A stretch of 55,454 bases of DNA from Streptomyces meridianus (lineage in GTDB: Bacteria > Actinomycetota > Actinomycetes > Streptomycetales > Streptomycetaceae): positions 1 to 55,454 of the forward strand of contig NZ_JAMQGM010000020.1 of assembly GCF_023703325.1 (NCBI RefSeq), given 5' to 3'. The position numbers were made by a program, and so were the translations under genes. The notes under the pieces were generated by a model that saw nothing but the letters and a program-made list of their open reading frames with translations, was not told the origin of the DNA and did not search any database. This document shows, one piece after another, positions 47,042 through 54,521 of the stretch (its first letter is position 1; every line of letters starts with the position of its first letter).

Positions 47042-48910
47042 TCAGCTCCCCGCGGGCTCCTTCGGCGGCACCGTCGGGATCGGCAGGACCGGCAGCCGCA
47101 GCGCGGCGAACGCCTCCTCGGGGACCGCCGGTTCGCGCGGTGCGATCGCCGGCAGCCGGACGTAGGACTCACCCTGCGCCGGACGGGCGTCGGCCTCGCC
47201 CTTGTTCGGCCACAGCGACATGGCGCGTTCCGCCTGTGCCGTGATGGTCAGTGACGGGTTGACGCCGAGGTTCGCCGAGACCGCCGAGCCGTCGACGACG
47301 TGGATGCCCGGATGCCCGTGCAGCCGGTGGTAGGGGTCGATCACCCCGCGCTCGGCGTCCTCGCCGATCGGGCACCCGCCGAGGAAGTGCGCGGTGAGCG
47401 GAGTACCCATCAGCTCCCCGATGTTGGTGCCCGGGTAGCCGTTGATCTCGTCGGCGATCAGCCGGGCCGCCTCCGCTCCCTCCGGGATGAACACCGGGTT
47501 GGGCGCGCCGTGTCCCTGCCGGGCGGTCAGCAGTCCCTTGCCGAGGCCCTTGTCCTTGCGGTACGTGGTCAGCGAGTTGTCGAGGGACTGCATGACCAGG
47601 CCGATGATGGTCCGCTCCGACCAGCGCCGGTTCGACAGCGACCGCACCAGCAGGATCGGGTGCCGCAGGCAGTGCAGGACGTGGGCGAGCAGCGTGGGCA
47701 GCTTGCTGTGGTGCGGCACCTGGAGGGTCGTCAGCGAACCCATCGAGTTGGAGCCCTTGCCGTACCGGACGGGCTCGATGTGGGTGTTCTCGTCGGGGTG
47801 CACCGACGACGTGATCGCGACGCCCTTGGTGAAGTCGCAGTTCTCGCCGTGCAGCTTGCGGTACTTGCGCTGGTCGGTCATGGCGCCGACCAGCGCCTCG
47901 GAGTTGGTGCGGGTCAGGAAGCCGAGCTTCTCCGAGATCCGGGGCAGCTTCTGCTCGTCACGCATCCGGTGCAGCAGGGTCTGGGTGCCGTACGTGCCGG
48001 CGGCGACGACGACCTGCCGGGCGCGCAGCACCGCCGGCTCCGACTTCCGCTTGTCGGTGGGCACGGTCAGGACCCGGTAACCGCCGTCCTCGTCCTCGGT
48101 GATCCCGGTGACCGAGGTCATCGGATGCACCACGGCGCCCGCCTTCTCGGCCAGGTACAGGTAGTTCTCGTTGAGCGTGTTCTTGGCGCCGTGGCGGCAA
48201 CCCGTCATGCACTCGCCGCATTCGGTGCAGGCCCGGCGGGACGGGCCCGCGCCGCCGAAGTAGGGGTCCGGGACCTCGGCGCCCGGCTCGGCCACGGCCT
48301 TGCCGTCCGCGTCGTCGCCGTCGCCGTAGAAGACGCCGACCGGTGCCATGTGGAAGGTGTCGCCGACGCCCATCTTCTCGGCCGCGGCCTTCAGATGGAC
48401 GTCGGACGGGGTCATGGTCGGGTTGAGCCGGACGCCGAGCATGCGCTGCGCCTGCTCGTAGTAGGGCTTCAACTCGTCCTGCCAGTCGGTGATGTGGCCC
48501 CACTGGCCGTCGTCGAAGAACGCCTTCGGCGGCACGTACAGCGTGTTGGCGTAGTTGAGCGACCCGCCTCCGACCCCGGCGCCCGCCAGGATCATCACGT
48601 TGTTCAGCAGGTGGATGCGCTGGATGCCGTAGAGCCCGAGAGCCGGGGCCCACAGGAAGTTCTTGAAGTCCCAGGAGTTCTTGGGAAGCGTCTCGGGGGT
48701 GAAGCGGCGGCCTGCCTCGAGGACGCCGACGCGGTAGCCCTTCTCGGTCAGCCGGAGTGCCGAGACGGAGCCGCCGAAGCCGGAGCCCACGACGATCACG
48801 TCGTAGTCGTGGGCTCCCTCCCCGGCTCCCTCGGGGGCTGTGCCCCTGTCCTGCTCGGGCGCGGCCTTGCGGCCGGAGCCGTCCGCGGCGGCGGAGTTCT
48901 CCTGTGACAC
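47042..48910 (-). CDS. GMC-family FAD-dependent oxidoreductase (cholesterol oxidase-like)
   Basis: A 622-residue flavoprotein. A disordered, charged N-terminus of about 35 residues precedes the dinucleotide-binding motif DYDVIVVGSGFGGSVSALRL. The GMC GAGVGGGSLNYANTL segment follows. A Cys cluster CTECGECMTGC resembles a ferredoxin-like Fe-S site and is unusual for a simple sterol oxidase. The C-terminal GMC signature HVVDGSAVSANLGVNPSLTITAQAERA ends the catalytic part. There is no signal peptide, so it is intracellular or exported by another route. GTG 48910 is the start. Upstream by 39 bp is an aldehyde dehydrogenase gene in the same orientation. The substrate (sterol, alcohol or polyol) cannot be fixed. 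Confidence 0.9.
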   Translation of the reverse strand: MSQENSAAADGSGRKAAPEQDRGTAPEGAGEGAHDYDVIVVGSGFGGSVSALRLTEKGYRVGVLEAGRRFTPETLPKNSWDFKNFLWAPALGLYGIQRIHLLNNVMILAGAGVGGGSLNYANTLYVPPKAFFDDGQWGHITDWQDELKPYYEQAQRMLGVRLNPTMTPSDVHLKAAAEKMGVGDTFHMAPVGVFYGDGDDADGKAVAEPGAEVPDPYFGGAGPSRRACTECGECMTGCRHGAKNTLNENYLYLAEKAGAVVHPMTSVTGITEDEDGGYRVLTVPTDKRKSEPAVLRARQVVVAAGTYGTQTLLHRMRDEQKLPRISEKLGFLTRTNSEALVGAMTDQRKYRKLHGENCDFTKGVAITSSVHPDENTHIEPVRYGKGSNSMGSLTTLQVPHHSKLPTLLAHVLHCLRHPILLVRSLSNRRWSERTIIGLVMQSLDNSLTTYRKDKGLGKGLLTARQGHGAPNPVFIPEGAEAARLIADEINGYPGTNIGELMGTPLTAHFLGGCPIGEDAERGVIDPYHRLHGHPGIHVVDGSAVSANLGVNPSLTITAQAERAMSLWPNKGEADARPAQGESYVRLPAIAPREPAVPEEAFAALRLPVLPIPTVPPKEPAGS

Positions 48911-48949
48911 TGGTACCTCCGTGGAAACGTGCAGTTCGGCGGGGCCGGG

Positions 48950-50566
48950 TCAGCGCAGCCGGAGCGCCTTCAGGGCGCGGAGGCTGATGCTCATGAAGGC
49001 CGCGTACTTCTCGTCGTCCATGCCGAACGACGGGGCCAGGGGCAGCAGTCGCTGCTGGGCGACGGTCTGTGCCTCGGTGAACTTGAGGATGCCCTCGGAG
49101 CCGTGACGGCGTCCGATGCCGGAGCTGCCCATGCCGCCCATCGGGGCCTGGACGCTGCCGTAGGCGGCGGCGTAGCTCTCGTTGACGTTGACGGTTCCGG
49201 TGCGGAGCCTGGCGGCAACGGCCCGGCCCCGGCTGCCGTTCCGCGTCCAGACGCTCGCGTTCAGGCCGTAGGCGGTGTCGTTCGCCCGCTCGATGGCTTC
49301 GTCCTCGTCGCCGAAGCGGTAGACGGAGACGACGGGGCCGAACGTCTCCTCGGCGCAGACGGTCATCGACGTGTCGACGCCGTCGAGAATGGTCGGCTCG
49401 TAGAACAGCGGGCCGATGTCGGGCCGGGCCCGGCCGCCCGCGAGAACCTTCGCGCCCTTCTCGACGGCCTCCTCGACATGCCGGTTGACGTTGTCGAACT
49501 GCCGCCGGGAGACGAGCGAGCCCATGTCGGCCCCGTATGCCAGGGCCGAGCCGAGGCGCATCGCCCGGGTCAGGGCGGCGAAGCGCTCCAGGAACGCGTC
49601 GGCGACCGACTCGTGGACGTACAGCCGCTCGATGGAGATGCACAGCTGCCCGGCGGACGAGAAGCAGCCGCGGACGGCGCCGGCCGCCGCCTTCTCGAGG
49701 TCGGCGTCCGCGAGCACCAGCATGGCGTTCTTGCCGCCGAGTTCGAGCGAGCAGCTCACCAGGCGGGCCGCCGCACCCTGCGCGACCTCGCGTCCGGTGC
49801 GGGTCGAACCGGTGAAGGACACGTAGTCGGCGTGCTGGACGACGGCCGGGCCGATCACCGGGCCCTCGCCGAGGACGACCTGCCAGAGCTCGGCCGGCAG
49901 CCCGGCCTCGATCAACCGCTCACGGGCCCACAGGGCGGTGAGCGCCGTCTCGGTGTCGGGCTTCATGACGACGGCGTTGCCGGCCGCGAAGGCGGGCAGT
50001 GCGTCGCCGACGGACAGCTCGAACGGGTAGTTCCAGGGTGCGATCTGGCCGACCACGCCGCGCGGATGGCGCAGCTCCGAGACCTTCGTCAGCACCGGCA
50101 CGGCGCCGATGCGGCCCTTGGGCCGCAGGTAGGCGGGGGCCTTGCGTCCGTAGTGACGGGCTGCGGAGGCGACCGCCTGCACCTCCTCGTGCGCGTGCAG
50201 CCGGGCCTTGCCGGTCTCCAGCTGGATGAGGTCGAGGACCTCGTCCTGGCGGGCGAGCACCAGGTCGTGGAAGCGCAGCAGGACGGCGGCACGCCGCCGT
50301 GCGGGGGTCGCGGCCCAGGCCTTCTGGGCCGTGCGGGCTCGCTCGAACGCGGTCGCGACGTCCTCGGGCGTGGACTCGGGCAGGTCGGCCAGCTTGTCCC
50401 CGGTGAACGGGGTGTGGTTGGCGGTGGTCCCGGAGCCCACGACGTCCCGGGTGAGCCGGGCGGCCAGTTCGGGAGTGACGACGTCAGCGGGGCCGCGGGC
50501 GCCCTCCGGCGCGGTGAGGGCCGGGTTCCCCGCGGGGGCGGTTGCGGTGTCGAGCGTGTCCGTCAT
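48950..50566 (-). CDS. Aldehyde dehydrogenase, probable succinate-semialdehyde dehydrogenase
   Basis: A 538-residue NAD(P)-dependent aldehyde dehydrogenase resembling GabD2. Motifs: APWNYPFEL, VVMKPDTETALTALWARERLIEAG, SFTGSTRTGREV, catalytic Glu in CSLELGGKNAMLVL, and catalytic Cys in SSAGQLCISIERLYVHE. ATG 50566 gives MTDTLDTATAPAG; no strong Shine-Dalgarno is seen, so the start is less sure. It is 39 bp upstream of the GMC oxidase in the same orientation, so an alcohol oxidised by the GMC enzyme may yield the aldehyde used here. Confidence 0.9.
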   Translation of the reverse strand: MTDTLDTATAPAGNPALTAPEGARGPADVVTPELAARLTRDVVGSGTTANHTPFTGDKLADLPESTPEDVATAFERARTAQKAWAATPARRRAAVLLRFHDLVLARQDEVLDLIQLETGKARLHAHEEVQAVASAARHYGRKAPAYLRPKGRIGAVPVLTKVSELRHPRGVVGQIAPWNYPFELSVGDALPAFAAGNAVVMKPDTETALTALWARERLIEAGLPAELWQVVLGEGPVIGPAVVQHADYVSFTGSTRTGREVAQGAAARLVSCSLELGGKNAMLVLADADLEKAAAGAVRGCFSSAGQLCISIERLYVHESVADAFLERFAALTRAMRLGSALAYGADMGSLVSRRQFDNVNRHVEEAVEKGAKVLAGGRARPDIGPLFYEPTILDGVDTSMTVCAEETFGPVVSVYRFGDEDEAIERANDTAYGLNASVWTRNGSRGRAVAARLRTGTVNVNESYAAAYGSVQAPMGGMGSSGIGRRHGSEGILKFTEAQTVAQQRLLPLAPSFGMDDEKYAAFMSISLRALKALRLR

Positions 50567-50703
50567 GCCGGTGAGCGTATTCCGGCGGAAACGCTTTGGG
50601 TACCTGTCGGTAACCTCTTTTTCGGAAGCAGGTCCTCCGCACCCCGCGACCGCCCCCCGCCGCACGGGAAACGCGCCAGTGTCCACTGGCACAAGCCTCC
50701 TGG

Positions 50704-51837
50704 TCAGGGCACTTCCCCCGGTGGCGAGGCGCCGGCCGGCTCCGTGCCGCCGGTGTCGGTGCGGGACGTGGCGGGCGGATCGGACGGCCGGTCGTCGGAA
50801 TGCCCGCCGTCCCCGTCCGCCAGCAGCGCCACCGCTCCCGCGATCAGCGCGACCAGCGCCGCCGCCGCCAGCGCGGTGCGGGTGCGTGGAGCCGACAGGG
50901 CGGCCTCGAGCCGGGCGGTTCCCCGAACGGCCACCGGGGCCCGGGGGTGGGCGCAGGCGGTCCGAGACGCCTCGGGCCGGCGGACGGCCGACGCGTCGGG
51001 CATCCGCCCCTTGCGCAGGTACGCCCGTAACAGCTGCTCGGCCCCGGCCGCGTCGAGCCGCAGACCGGGATCGCGCCGGAGGAGGCCCCGGATGAGTGGC
51101 AACAGGGGGCGGGCCGCGTCGGGGGTGATGATCTCGTCGGAGACGACCGCGTGCAGCACGCCGCCGAGCGAGTCGCGGTGGAAGGGCGAGGAGCCGCTCA
51201 GCGCGGTGCACAGCAGGACGCCGAGGGACCACAGGTCCGATTCCGGACCGGTGTGCGTGCCGGACATCCGCTCGGGAGCCGTGTACTCGGGCGAGCCGAC
51301 GAACGTGTCCTGTTCGGTGATCGTCGGTCCGCCGGCGATCTGCGCCACTCCGAAGTCGGAGAGGACCACGCGTCCGGTGCCGCGTTCCATCAGCACGTTG
51401 GCGGGCTTCAGATCGCGGTGCAGCACGCCGTGTTCGTGCGCCACCCGCAGGGCACCCAGCAGGGCCAGGCCGATCCGGGCGGCCTCCCGCGGTGTCACGG
51501 GGCCCTCGGCGGCGAGCTGCTCCTCCAGTGATCGGCCCTGGACGAGTTCCATCACGATGCAGGGCCGTCCGCCCGCCTCCACGACATCGTGCAGGACGAT
51601 CACGTGGGGATGCTGGAACTGGGCGACGGTACGGGCCTCCCGCAGCGTCCGTTCACGCTCGGCCTCGATGTCGCAGTCGGCCCGGCCGTTGTCGAGATGG
51701 ACCTCCTTCACGGCCACCTGGCGGCCGAGCAGTTCGTCCGTGGCACGCCAGACGGTGCCCATGCCGCCGCGGCCGATCCGAGCACCCAGCCGATAGCGCC
51801 CGGCGATCAGGCGACCGTGCTCACCAAACCCGTCCAT
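50704..51837 (-). CDS. Serine/threonine protein kinase containing a TTA codon
   Basis: A 377-residue transmembrane Ser/Thr kinase. The glycine loop is IGRGGMGTVWRA, the catalytic Lys is K44 in VAVKE, the HRDLKPANVL loop is near residue 141, and DFG begins near 160. EYTAPERM lies in the activation/APE region. A helix (TALAAAALVALIAGAVALLA) spans the membrane, and the outside tail is only about 40 residues. Leu270, just past the kinase domain, is encoded by TTA (complement of 51028-51030), so translation would depend on bldA tRNA. ATG 51837 is preferred (AGGA upstream). First of the three kinase-type genes listed here. Confidence 0.94.
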   Translation of the reverse strand: MDGFGEHGRLIAGRYRLGARIGRGGMGTVWRATDELLGRQVAVKEVHLDNGRADCDIEAERERTLREARTVAQFQHPHVIVLHDVVEAGGRPCIVMELVQGRSLEEQLAAEGPVTPREAARIGLALLGALRVAHEHGVLHRDLKPANVLMERGTGRVVLSDFGVAQIAGGPTITEQDTFVGSPEYTAPERMSGTHTGPESDLWSLGVLLCTALSGSSPFHRDSLGGVLHAVVSDEIITPDAARPLLPLIRGLLRRDPGLRLDAAGAEQLLRAYLRKGRMPDASAVRRPEASRTACAHPRAPVAVRGTARLEAALSAPRTRTALAAAALVALIAGAVALLADGDGGHSDDRPSDPPATSRTDTGGTEPAGASPPGEVP

Positions 51838-52073
51838 GGGCACATCCTGCCCAGCACGACCGACGGCCAAAGGACGGGAGGGGCATTGCTCTCGCGAATT
51901 TCGGCGTCCTCCCACGACGCTTGTCGCGAAGTCGACAAAGCTCTACCAGGAAGTACCGTACCTTCCATGGAACTTGATTGCTCAACTGGTGAATCGCGAA
52001 CGTGTAGTCGCACTGATCGCCCGCGCTGAGTGTCTCCCCTGAATCCGCCTCCCGGTTCCGCGGCGGGGTGTCG
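51838..52073. promoter_or_regulatory. AT-richer intergenic region with palindrome and TCGCGAA repeats
   Basis: This 236-bp gap holds a perfect palindrome TTGTCG-CGAAGT-CGACAA (51921-51938). CGCGAA is repeated near 51892, 51925 and 51994. Base composition is less GC-rich than the flanks. It is likely to contain the promoter of the kinase ending at 50704. A plus-strand open frame 51836-52042 crosses it but has poor third-position bias. Confidence 0.4.
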
Positions 52074-54302
52074 TCAGCCGGACGTCCGGTACGACGTGGA
52101 CGCCTGCTCGAAATACCGGTCGACGTCCTCGCTCCGGTCGCTCGGCCCGATCACCAGGACCACGTGGTAGCGGTCCCCGAGAATCATGGCGATGTTGCGG
52201 GCGTGGACGTCACGTCCACTGGAGTCCTTCCAGGTGAACGTTCCCTCGGCCATCGCCGTCCGCCCCACGTCGATACGGCGCAGCCCCGACGCCGACGACC
52301 ACTGGGATTCCCGGAACGGCGCCAACTCCCTTTCCTTGTCCTGCTGATAGACCATCGGGTCCTTGCCGCTCCCGGCGACCGTGTCCCGCCCGGGCACCAC
52401 GATCAACTCACAGCCGTCGTCGCCGACGTAGCGGATCTGCCCGCGGGAATTCTCCCCGCGCCGGTCCCAGCCGTCGCGTACGGCGATCTGGAATCCGGCC
52501 GGATCCTTGCGGATCTCGAACCCTTTCGCCAGATCGGCCGGGGCCGTGGACTGCGCGTCCTGCGAGCCGTCCCCGTCATCACCGGTCCTTTCCCCGTCGG
52601 CCCTTTCCTTGCCGCCCGGAACTTCGGCGGCACGGCTCGGGGTGCCCGGGGCGCCCGCCCGGCCGTCCACGCCGGGCCCGTCCGCCGGCAGGGCGAACAC
52701 GGCGAACGCCACGGCGACCGCCAGGCCGAGCAGCACCAGCCCGACGAGCGTCAGCCCCAGTGCCCGGGGGCTCGAACGGCGCTTCTGCGGCTTCCGCTTG
52801 TGCCGCCCGTGCGTGGTGACGGGCGCGTCCGCGCGCCGTCTCCGCACGATCTCTCCGCGCCGCCGCAGCACGGGCAGCCGCCCCGGGACGGCCGCGCCGA
52901 GCGCCGGGAGCGGCCCGATCCGGCTCGCGTCCAGTGCGGGCGCGGTCACCGTACGGCTGCCGGCCTCGGGCTCGGGAGCGGACCGCACCAGCGACCGCAG
53001 CCAGCCGCGCAGTTCCTCGATGTCCGGCCGCTCGTCCGGGTCCTGACGCAGCAGCGATTCCACGATGGGGCGCAGCGGCCCGCATTCCTCCGCGAAGGCC
53101 GGCGGCTCCGCGCAGACCAGCTGCACCAGCTCGGCCGCGTCGTCCTCCGGGTAGGGAGCGTGGCCCTGAACGGCGCGGAACAGCAACGCACCGAGGGCCC
53201 ACAGGTCGGTCGCCGGCCCGACCGGCGCGGCGAGCCGCCAGTTGGCATGCACCGGGCCGGCCTGTTCCGGCGCCCAGCGTTCGGTCACCGCTCCGACCAT
53301 GATGATGCGGGCCTGCCGGGCGCGTTCGGCAGCCAGTTGCGTCTCGGGTCCCCGGTACGGACCTGGCTCCTGTGGTCCCCGGTCGCTCTCCGGCCGGTGG
53401 AGCAGGTCGTCCCAGCGGGCGCCGGCCGCGGGGCCGGCGGAAGCCGTGGCAGGTGTGGCCGCGGGAAGTTCAGCAGTCGATCCCACGCGCGGCGAGGGGA
53501 GTCGGCGGCGAGGTGCGTCCGGCTCCGGCGCACCGGATCCGGCGCGCACCCCGGCCTGGACGCCCGCCCGGTAGGCGGCGATGGCCCCTGCGCGCGCTGC
53601 ACGGTCACCGGAGGCACCCGCAGTCACCCGGGGCTTCGACGGCCCGGGGCCGGCTCCCGGGCTCCCGGGACTCTCGGCGTCCTCGTCCGCCGGGGCGTAG
53701 GGCGGGTGCGGCAGCGGGTCGTAGCCGCAGAGGGCTTCCTCGGCGGCGCCGGCCGCGAGCCCGGTCAGGACCGCGCGGCCGTCGTCGCAGACCAGCACGG
53801 TGCGGGTGGTGATGTTGCGATGCGTCCAGCCGTGCACGTGCAGCGCGCGCAGCGCGGTCAGCACGTCGGCGGCGATCTCCGCGGCGCGGTGCGCAGTGAT
53901 GGGCCCCTCGGCGAGCAGAGCCGCCAGCGGACGGGCCCGTACCTGCTCGCCGGCGATCCACAGGCTGTCGTCCTCGGCGAACACGTCGAAGACCTGGTCG
54001 AGCCGGGGGTGGTCGGGTATCAGGGCGACGGCGGCCGCGGCGTCGAGGGCACGCTGCACGGCCGGATCGCCGGGGCTCCGGGTGGCCCGCCGCGTGCCGG
54101 GCCGGATGCCCCGGAGCCCGGCCGGCCCGGCGGGCTCCAGGACCTCGGCCTCGACGACCTCCGGCAGGTGTATCCGGCGGAGTGCCACCTCGTGACCGCT
54201 GTGGGTGTCGAACGCCCGGGTCTCCACGAGGTCGTAGGCATCGGAGGGCAGCCTGGGCAGCCGGTAGCGCCCGGCGAGCACCCGACCCGCGTAGTCGTCC
54301 AC
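52074..54302 (-). CDS. Transmembrane pseudokinase with extracellular domain
   Basis: A 742-residue protein with the plan of a Ser/Thr receptor kinase but degenerate catalytic residues. VALR has Arg42 at the ATP-binding Lys, HRN161-163 has Asn at the catalytic Asp, and the DFG is replaced by T180-G-L. The kinase fold is interrupted by a long Pro/Ala/Ser-rich insert (about 200-290). Residues near 520 form one TM helix (LGLTLVGLVLLGLAVAVAFAVFAL). The C-terminal extracellular domain (FEIRKDPAGFQIAVRDGWDRRG ... SYRTSG) is shared with the next gene. It probably works as a scaffold or regulator in the kinase cluster. Confidence 0.9.
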   Translation of the reverse strand: MDDYAGRVLAGRYRLPRLPSDAYDLVETRAFDTHSGHEVALRRIHLPEVVEAEVLEPAGPAGLRGIRPGTRRATRSPGDPAVQRALDAAAAVALIPDHPRLDQVFDVFAEDDSLWIAGEQVRARPLAALLAEGPITAHRAAEIAADVLTALRALHVHGWTHRNITTRTVLVCDDGRAVLTGLAAGAAEEALCGYDPLPHPPYAPADEDAESPGSPGAGPGPSKPRVTAGASGDRAARAGAIAAYRAGVQAGVRAGSGAPEPDAPRRRLPSPRVGSTAELPAATPATASAGPAAGARWDDLLHRPESDRGPQEPGPYRGPETQLAAERARQARIIMVGAVTERWAPEQAGPVHANWRLAAPVGPATDLWALGALLFRAVQGHAPYPEDDAAELVQLVCAEPPAFAEECGPLRPIVESLLRQDPDERPDIEELRGWLRSLVRSAPEPEAGSRTVTAPALDASRIGPLPALGAAVPGRLPVLRRRGEIVRRRRADAPVTTHGRHKRKPQKRRSSPRALGLTLVGLVLLGLAVAVAFAVFALPADGPGVDGRAGAPGTPSRAAEVPGGKERADGERTGDDGDGSQDAQSTAPADLAKGFEIRKDPAGFQIAVRDGWDRRGENSRGQIRYVGDDGCELIVVPGRDTVAGSGKDPMVYQQDKERELAPFRESQWSSASGLRRIDVGRTAMAEGTFTWKDSSGRDVHARNIAMILGDRYHVVLVIGPSDRSEDVDRYFEQASTSYRTSG

Positions 54303-54473
54303 GAGGCCTCCCCAGTGCGGCCCCTCAGTGCCGCCCGAAACCGTCGATCAAGGTCGTTCTGCGGCACGTTCGGCTGCATACCGTCCACGTGTTCTCACGA
54401 TACGTGCCCGGGCCGACAGCCGCCGGGCGGTCGGGGCAACCCGCGTACCGTCACGGGCTGTTGGCGGTACGGT

Positions 54474-54517
54474 GGCCGGGCGCGGTGACTCCCGCCGGGG
54501 GGCGCCCGCACCCGGCC
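54474..54517 (-). terminator. Possible terminator after the partial kinase-type gene
   Basis: GGCCGGG (54474-54480) pairs with CCCGGCC (54511-54517) with further GC-rich complementarity inside. It begins 5 bp beyond the stop of the minus-strand gene ending at 54522. Confidence 0.35.
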
Positions 54518-54521
54518 GGCG

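Noticed and set aside
47300..48907. 535-codon plus-strand frame opposite the GMC oxidoreductase
   Set aside because: Same artefact; no domain or start signal.
51836..52042. Small plus-strand gene between the kinase and pseudokinase
   Set aside because: About 60 percent G/C at third positions, overlap with a kinase start and no ribosome site; kept only as a finding to check.
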